Assembly: GCA_029449235.1 (NCBI GenBank)
Contig: JANATG010000004.1
Location: 1,798,001-1,862,000, forward strand
Direction: 5' to 3'
Source of the DNA: Linnemannia schmuckeri
Taxonomy: Eukaryota; Mortierellomycota; Mortierellomycetes; Mortierellales; Mortierellaceae
DNA: 64,000 nt
This document shows, one piece after another, positions 57,259-64,000 of this stretch. The notes beneath the pieces were generated by a model that worked only from the letters and a program-made list of their open reading frames with translations, had not been told where the DNA came from and ran no database searches. The position numbers were made by a program, and so were the translations under genes. Position 1 is the stretch's first letter; the number at the start of each line of letters is the position of its first letter.

Positions 57259-60200
57259 CTACAATACGTACGTTAGCGACTCGTTGGGACACTCGTCGGT
57301 GTAATGAAGACCAAACTCTTCACAGTTCTCGCAATACTATCATGAAAGAAAACAAATTCGGTGAGAAACATCATCAACAAATAAAGAACATTTATAATTT
57401 TCATAAACAAGCCATAATGGAGACTTACTGGGCGGTCATCCTCCATCTCAGAAGGAACAGGCGTACTGCTAATGGACGAGGACGATTCATACCTCCTCAT
57501 GCCAGTCTTGTTCCCGCTGAATACTGCCTTGCAGCTTATAATGTCGTGGCCTTCGATTTCGCAAATCTCACAAAACAAGACCTCATCGTCTTCCACAGGT
57601 TTCGCCGCTGATGAAGTTTTAAGCGGCTGGGTTCGTACAGGCACCGCCAAGGGAGAGCGTTGGTTATCCTGGGACTGATAGCTCCTGGGCGGCGTTGGAC
57701 GACTGGTCGATATGTAGGGCGAACCGCTTGGCCCGCTGGGTGTCGCCGAAAGTTGCCTCTTCAGATCCAAGACCTCTTGCTGAAGACGATCAATCTGCTT
57801 CTGCTTCCGCTGAACTTCCTCTTCGAGATCGGCCTCATGGAAGATCTTACTCTCGATCAATGACTCCAATTCGGTCAATTCCTTGTTCAGCTGGCCAACT
57901 TCGTATGCCTTGGAACGATCTAGATCAACATATCGCTGGCGAAGGTCCCGCATCTCCGAAGCATGCGCCTTGGTCAGACGGTCAAGTAGGGCTTGCTTCT
58001 CCTTCAACAGTCCCTCGAGCCGGATGACAGACTGAGATTGTACGGCTGCTGCTGCAAGGCTTTCGGCAGTGTTATCCTTGCCTGCTTCGCTGGGTTCTGA
58101 GCTTTCCATCTGATCCAGCTCATCCTTATCCTCAGTCGCCTCAGATCCGCCTTCATTTGCCAGACTCTCCGCATGAAGGCGCTCAACCTCGTCCATCAAC
58201 TTGAGGCACTCTGTTTCGACGTGCTTGTGAGCCTCCATCAAGTTATCATGCTCCTGCATCAGCTTCTTGTTGACGTTGCCTACAGTGACATTCTCGCGGG
58301 TCAAGTCGTGGACCATGAGCTTCAGATTGGCGATCTCCTCCTCCAGATCCGTCTGGCTCGTAGCAGTCTCCGGAGTATCCGACTCGCCTTCGCTCTTGGT
58401 CGCAACCTTGGCAGGCGTCGAAATGGCCAGAGCCAAGGCAGCCTCGAGCTCAGAGACCTTGTCGGCCAATTGAGACTTCTCTCCTTGTACAGTCTTGTAC
58501 TCCTCCTGAATTGTTGCAATGTCGTTGGCGTGGTCTGATTGGAGTTGCGAGACCTTCTCCTCGAGTTCTTTCCTCACCAATGCTGCCTCCTGCTCGAAAG
58601 AGTCGCGCTGCGTCTGCGTCTCTGCAAGTTTAAGTCCGAAATCTTCGATTTTGACGTTCTTTTGGATCACTTCGAGCTGCATCGCTTCACACTGCTCCTT
58701 CCACGTCTCGACTGTCGATGCAACCGCCTCCAAACTGTCTACCTTTTCCTTCATCTCTGCAACACGCGTCTCGGAAGCCTTCTCGACCTCGGCGATCTTG
58801 GACTCTAGGGTGGAACGCTCCTTTGAAAACTGATCTCTTGCTTCAATCCACTGATCCCGAAGCTGCCCGATTTCCGTCTCTAGCGCTTCTTTGGACTCGT
58901 TCAAATCGATCACAGTCTCCTCCAGCTCGGTCATCTTTGTGAGAAGATTTTCTTCGTTGTTTTCCAACACTTGCATCTCAGATCGAAGGCCAGCAATAAC
59001 GGTGATGTCCTCTGCAATCGCCTCCTCCAAACGCCTCTTCTCGTGTTCCCAGACCTTACGCATTCGGTCGACTTCCTCGCTCTGTACCATGCCCGCGAGG
59101 TCTTCCAGCTCCGCTTTAAGGCCGATGATCTCCTGCTCCCGTTTTGCGATGGATGCCTCGTAATCCTTGGCCTTCTCCTCCAGCGACTTGATCAGTTTCT
59201 CGTTCTTGGCCAAAAGGAGCTGTGACTCTTGAAGGTCAGCACCAGCCTGGCGCAGCTTGGTGTCCGCCTCTGTCTCCTTGGTTCGTCGAACTTCGGCCTC
59301 GTGATCCAGTCGAGCTTGCACCTCGTGAAGTTGTTCCTCAGAATGAGCCGCGTCCCGAAGAGCCGCCTCCAGCTTGGAACGAAGAGAGTCTGTTGTCACC
59401 TTCAACACCAACTCCAGATCCTCCAAACGAGCTTGAAGAGTGTCTCGTTCTTCCTCCAGGCGAGTCAGCTGCTCGGCCCATTGAGCGGTACTTGCGTTGA
59501 GCGATTCTTCTGCGGCTCTTACTTTGGCGTCGTCCTCCACAGCCTGAGCCTGGAACTCCTGCAACTTGACCTCTAGCGTAGAGATCTTTTCCTCCGCATC
59601 ATGCAAGTGTTTGGTGGCTGTCTCGATCAATGCCTGCTGCTCCCCGCGACCAAGCTCATTAGCGGCAGCCTGTTGCTGTTGCTGTTGCTGTTGTTGTTTC
59701 TGTTGCAAAAGTTCCTGGAGTTGCTCTGTCAAGTCGACTTTCTCTTGAGTAAGGGCAGCTCGTTCCTTCATCCACCTTGCTGCATCCAGCCAAGCCTGCG
59801 TCATCTTTTCCGTCATGGATTTGATCTCTTGATCCTTGGCCAGCTTTTCTTTCTCCCATTCCTCCTTCATCGAATGAAGTTCCTCGAGCTCCTGTCCCAA
59901 ACGCTCGTCGATGCCTCCTCGACCCAGACTCTTGCTCAGGAAGACACGCTCGTCGTAGGAGAGATCCCGCTTCTCGAGTAGCCGCGTCATCTCCAGTTGG
60001 CTCTTGGTCTGGTTCATCTCGGTCTTGAGCATATTGTTCTCGGCGACAGCCACACCGAAATCAAGCTGCAGCTGCTGAAGTTGCGTTGCCAGGTTGCCTT
60101 GAGGGGACTCGGCCATTTGAATTAGAGTGGCCTGGTCGAGGAGGTTGGGTGGGAGCACCGAGTTCGTGTTGGAGCTGGTACTGCCATTGGTATCGGAGTG

Positions 60201-61841
60201 GTCGGAGGAGCGTGAAGAGAGTCTCCTGGGCGAGGTCATCAGCCGTCCGGGCGTCGGAGAAGTGCGAGGTCGACTGGACACTGAGCCAGGAGGAGATGTT
60301 GTTTGTCCTGGCCTAGAATATGCACTGGTCTTGGTTGTCTGAGGTTTGCTGCCTGGTTGAGACAAGCGTGAGCCCAGTCCTGACCTGATATTTGAGGAAG
60401 AGGGTGTTGGTGAGGTTGTCTGGGGACTGGTCGAAATTGATGCGAGGGTTCTGCTTGCTGAGGGGGATCCTGGAGACTCTTGTGCGGCACCATTTTGTTG
60501 CTGTGCAGTCAGGCGTGAGTTGGCGGGTTGTGGCATCACATTCCGCTGTTTGAGCTGGGTGGCGGTGACTCCAATATACTTTGACGCTCTGGAACCAGCA
60601 GTGATCCTGGCGGCTACTTGGGCAGCATGGTCGACCGTTGGTTGTGGCGGTGGTGTTGGTTGTGCATTTTCGCGGACAGGGGGTATTTGGGTAATTGCTG
60701 AAGCAGTGGCTGTCGGTGTTGGTGAGAAGGGCAGGAGGAGTTCGGACTTGACAATCTTGGCAGCCAGGACAAAAATTCCGCAATTTGCACGACAGCTGAA
60801 ATATGTCACTCTATATAAGCAAAAATATAATGTTGCAGTAGAAGCAAGTGTCTGCGTCAGCAACATAGACACGCAGACTTTCTTTCTAATACTGTCATAC
60901 CACGTTTTTTACCCGCTTTGTATTTGCAAAGAGTTTGTTGGAATAACAGGACATGTTAGGACACCAAAAAAAAAAAAAAAAAAAAAAAAAAACGCTTACC
61001 CGGCTACTGTGCCGTCATTCTTTCCTGTTGGGGTGTCGAGCTCGATTCCTGCCCATATTCCAGTCTTGAACTGAGCTGGTCCGACAAAGCGAAGGTATCC
61101 TGTCAAGCCCATACTCTCGACTGCTACTCTGTCGCCGAGCTCGATGCCCTCGAGCGACGCTGGGAGCTGGTTTTGTGCTGGGGATCCAGGAATGGTAGAC
61201 AGGGTGCCATTGGTGCTTGAGGCTGTGTTTCTACCAGTCATTCCTGAAGGGCCGGTTCCCGTCGGCCGCTGAAACCCAGGCTGCTTGGAAAGGCGAGGTG
61301 TCGAAAGACCCGATGATGCTGCGCCCGAGGAGGCGCCTGCGGACTGGCGGAGAGGTGTTGTGGGCGAAGAGGTCGAGGGTGAAGATAAAGAAGAGGAGGC
61401 TGAGAAGGCTTGTTGTAGTGCTGAGGTGGTAAGGGGGGATACGGCGGAGAAGGCACCCCCTGGGTTTGCGCTGACGCGCGAAGTGCTGGGGCGTCGTCCC
61501 TGGGGAGAGCGAACGTATAAAGGGGAAGCGAGACCTGTGGGCGAGCTTGCTCCGTTTGTGGTTCCTGAAGCTCCTGCTGTGCTTGAATCTGATCCTATGG
61601 AATCTGCTCGCCTCCGGTTGGCGCTGATGATGCCAGGGTTATGGGCTGAGATGGCCTCGGCGAGGAGGGATTGCTGTTCTTGAGTCATGTTTTGAAACGC
61701 CTTTGTGGTCGAGGCAGCCGGGGGCAAGAGAGAGCGGCGCTGGTAGGGGCTGCCAGGACCGGGTATGCCTGAGAGGGAAGGAGGTCCCCCTGAGGCAGGT
61801 GCCTTTGTCTTTGAACCACCCTGGGGTGTTTTTAGGGCCAT
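57259..61841 (-). CDS. CLIP-170/Bik1/Tip1-type microtubule plus-end protein
   Basis: Cytoplasmic linker that tracks growing microtubule ends. Exon 1 61841-61000, exon 2 60810-57429, exon 3 57336-57259; about 1433 aa. The N-terminus is Ser/Thr/Pro-rich. A single CAP-Gly domain is split by intron 1: GIELGDRVAVESMGLTGYLRFVG, then the GKNDG signature and VTYFSCRANCGIFVLAAKIVKSE. A second Ser-rich, basic region follows. About 800 residues are coiled coil (heptads rich in Glu/Leu/Lys) with a Gln run near 59680-59710. The C-terminus has two CLIP-type zinc knuckles, FCEICEIEGHDIISC in exon 2 and YCENCEEFGLHYTDEC in exon 3. One CAP-Gly and C-terminal knuckles fit the fungal type. The last codons are uncertain: a GTACGT in exon 3 could be a donor to a further short exon instead of reading to the TAG at 57259-57261. 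Confidence 0.92.
60966..60992. repeat. Poly(A) run, 27 nt, in the CLIP intron 1
   Basis: T27 on the sense strand, immediately after the donor GTAAGCG, in the intron that splits the CAP-Gly domain. Confidence 0.9.
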
Positions 61842-63501
61842 GTTGGCGTGTTGTTGCAGTTGTTGTTGTTGATTGTGTTGTGTAGGCTGGAATGAAGATG
61901 AAAGATGATGAGGTTAGGGGGAAGAAGGCCTCGCGTGGCAAGTATGTGCAAGAAATATGGTTTAAAGACAGGCGAGGAGAAGGATGGGGGAGAGGAAATA
62001 CTTTTGACCAAAGGTAGTGTCGCGATAACGAAGAAGACGAAGACGAGTCGTGTCGCTGCTGTTGTTTCTCTTTTGGTGGTAAGAGAAGGGGTAAGAAGGA
62101 GTGCTGCTGGTGATGAGAAGGGGAGGGGATGACAGACAACAAAGATGGGATGGAAGTAAAAAGTCTACGAGCACCTAGTGCGTTAAGTTGATAAATTAGC
62201 AACTGAGCATTTTGCTTCTGTTGTTGTGATATTGGGGTGCGAGCAGACTGCACATGTCATCAGACTGCTGCAGGTCAGAGCTTGTTAGAGGTGTATGTGA
62301 TGTATGCGCGTCTGTTATCTTGGCATAGTAATAAATACAAAGGTGGAGAGCGATGAAGGAGAGGCGCTTCTTTCAAGAGAGGGCATGCTATGGGTAGAAG
62401 TGTAGAATGAATAGCTGGGCGAAGCATAGCAAGTGTCCATTATTCTTGCACAGCAACGCTTTTATCGTGCTGCTATGTTTGTTGGGTCATTGCTTAGTTG
62501 CCGCTCGCAAGAGATGCATGATCAGAAGAATGACAATTTGATGACAGAAGTGATGATTGTCAGACGCGCGTTGATTTCATGTAGAATATGAGACTACTGA
62601 TGATAGATAGATAGATAGATAGATATAGACGGATGGGAGCAACGGCCATGACAAGGATCAAGTGGAGGCCTTGTTTTGTATTGCCCGACTCGGACAGAGC
62701 GACATATATGCATTAGTGTCTGCGCAAACTATCAAACATGGCTTTTGACGTCCTTGCTATAGACTACCTGTCGGAGTAAACGTCTCATCCTTCTTTGCGG
62801 AGAGAGAGAGCAAGCTATGGGATCGACGCCCATTGATATTGCATTCCAAAGGGAAACCCCGGAGAACGACTGCGTACGGGTATACCCCCTTTTTACTGCT
62901 ATCCTCAGCTCCAGTGGCAATTGGCCAATTGCATCAGTGTTCCTGGCTCAGCATCAAGTACGCATTACACGCATACCTACACTCGCACGGCATATCCCAA
63001 ATATGGAAACGAACTCGTACATCTTACTCCTCTTGTCCCTCCGGACTGAACGCCTTCTTCAGTCTTCTAATGATATCGTTACTGTTGACGTCTTTGTGTT
63101 TACTCGAATATTTTCTTCCTGCATACAAAATACCAGGCATCGGACAGACTACTGGCTATCATGGCCCTCGCATTCCCAAACTTGTTCATGTTCACTCAAA
63201 GCGTCATGGGAGAAGTGACCACAAAAAAAAAGGAAGGAATGAAAAACTTTGTACCAACGCGCCATCTTTTTTTTTTCTGGTTGCTCGCACAACTTTAATA
63301 TTCTCACCACCCATCAGATGCCAACTGCAAATACGACGTTAAGGCCGAATACAAATTGCTTAAATAACTCCTTAAGTACTACAAGCCCATTTGTCTCTTC
63401 CTTTCTTCTCACCACCATCACTTCAATTCTCTTCACTCCTCCTTTCAGAGGGCACACTCTCCACTCTACCACAATCAATCTAACCCTTACTCCTGTACAT
63501 C
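61842..63501. other. Divergent intergenic region CLIP homolog / ADP-ATP carrier
   Basis: 1.66 kb containing both promoters. It has a GATA tetranucleotide tract (62602-62625) and a C/T-rich leader before the carrier ATG (63380-63500). An open frame of 204 codons at 61639-62253 on the minus strand overlaps the CLIP leader and start and looks like a shadow of low-complexity sequence. No further gene. Confidence 0.6.
62602..62625. repeat. GATA microsatellite, six units
   Basis: Six perfect GATA units in the intergenic region. Confidence 0.92.
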
Positions 63502-64000
63502 ATGAGTCAACAACAAAAACAAAACAGCGCCATTCTCAATCAGCGGGTCATGACCGACTTTTTCCTCGTACGATTCAACTCCCTATTCGCCCTGGATATC
63601 CTCACTTGCTATTGCAATTATCACAAATCAACTCCACTAACGCACTTGTCCTCTCTGTCTTCGCGAAAAACTACGTTAGGGTGGAGTCTCTGCCGCCGTC
63701 TCCAAGACTCTCACCGTATGTGCTTCATTTCAATTTGCTTATTGGGCTTGGAAAGTTTGCAGCACATTCACCCTTCTTTCATACTGAGGCCCCTTTCCTT
63801 CTTACTTTCGATCAACTCTCTCTCAACAGGCACCCATCGAACGAGTCAAGATTCTAATTCAGAACCAGGACGAAATGATCAAGTCGGGTCGCCTCAACAG
63901 ACCTTACGGAGGCATTGCCGACTGCTTCAAGCGCGTGGCTGCCGAGGAGGGCGTCAAGGCGTTCTGGAAGGGAAACGGCACCAATGTTATCCGCTACTTC
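63502..64000 (+). CDS. Mitochondrial ADP/ATP carrier, 3' truncated by window edge
   Basis: Inner-membrane exchanger of cytosolic ADP for matrix ATP. Exon 1 63502-63567 (MSQQQKQNSAILNQRVMTDF), exon 2 63680-63715 (GGVSAAVSKTLT), exon 3 63830 to the window edge; phases match. The first mitochondrial-carrier signature Px[DE]xx[KR] is APIERVKILIQNQDEM at the start of exon 3, followed by the family-typical YGGIADCFKRVAAEEG and FWKGNGTNVIRYF. The upstream C/T-rich leader fits strong expression. The remaining two carrier repeats, and the RRRMMM motif that would confirm the AAC subtype, lie outside the window, but the visible part closely matches ADP/ATP carriers. Confidence 0.93.
   Translation, partial: MSQQQKQNSAILNQRVMTDFFLVRFNSLFALDILTCYCNYHKSTPLTHLSSLSSRKTTLGWSLCRRLQDSHRMCFISICLLGLESLQHIHPSFILRPLSFLLSINSLSTGTHRTSQDSNSEPGRNDQVGSPQQTLRRHCRLLQARGCRGGRQGVLEGKRHQCYPLL

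Noticed and set aside
61639..62253. Minus-strand open frame of 204 codons overlapping the CLIP start
   Set aside because: It is in a different frame from the CLIP exon and reads low-complexity leader sequence.
1..64000. CRISPR arrays, prophage, insertion sequences, riboswitches
   Set aside because: None were seen; the window is eukaryotic nuclear DNA with spliced genes.

Overview
The window is nuclear DNA of a filamentous fungus. Almost every gene is split by short GT-AG introns of roughly 60-150 bp. The products include a secreted chitinase, a multicopper oxidase, CORVET and AP-3 trafficking subunits, a CLIP-170-type plus-end protein and a mitochondrial ADP/ATP carrier. The gene content (tandem CBM5/12 chitinase, a stand-alone PPC decarboxylase, many LACTB/CubicO-like proteins) and the style of the long low-complexity linkers would fit an early-diverging fungus such as a Mortierella relative. 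That placement is an inference from gene content; no search was possible.

Layout. 1-2.2 kb: 3' truncated GH18 chitinase (-). 2.2-5.0 kb: gene-free. 5.05-7.33 kb: acidic protein with an XPA-like core (-). 7.8-15.3 kb: nine-exon VPS8 (-). 16.6-18.05 kb: F-box/LRR protein (+). 18.3-19.3 kb: mitochondrial ribosomal protein uS4m (-). 20.4-22.65 kb: multicopper oxidase (+). 22.85-26.0 kb: NADP isocitrate dehydrogenase (-). 26-28.7 kb: gene-free. 28.7-29.8 kb: PPC decarboxylase (-), head-to-head with RFC1 (+, 30.2-34.6 kb). 35.0-39.6 kb: AP-3 delta (+). 40.2-42.6 kb: pyruvate kinase (+). 43.4-52.1 kb: array of four serine-hydrolase (class C beta-lactamase / peptidase S12) copies in different states of decay. 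52.2-55.6 kb: OPT-family oligopeptide transporter (-). 57.26-61.84 kb: CLIP-170/Bik1/Tip1 homolog (-). 63.5 kb to the edge: ADP/ATP carrier (+, truncated).

Most of the window is conserved housekeeping sequence. The unusual part is 43-55 kb. Copy B of the hydrolase is intact and its promoter carries a 107-bp tandem duplication next to the TATA box. Copy A is open in all exons but two of its three 5' splice sites have lost the GT. Copy C is frameshifted and has nonsense codons, yet its last exon is intact and about 99% identical to an orphan last exon (D) 7.94 kb upstream. The two near-identical 760-bp segments therefore flank A and B as direct repeats. The adjacent OPT transporter can be brought into one reading frame only with a 5-nt microexon, which restores both the phase and the expected spacing of the conserved region. 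Peptide hydrolase copies next to a peptide transporter suggest a link to peptide use, but this is inference only.
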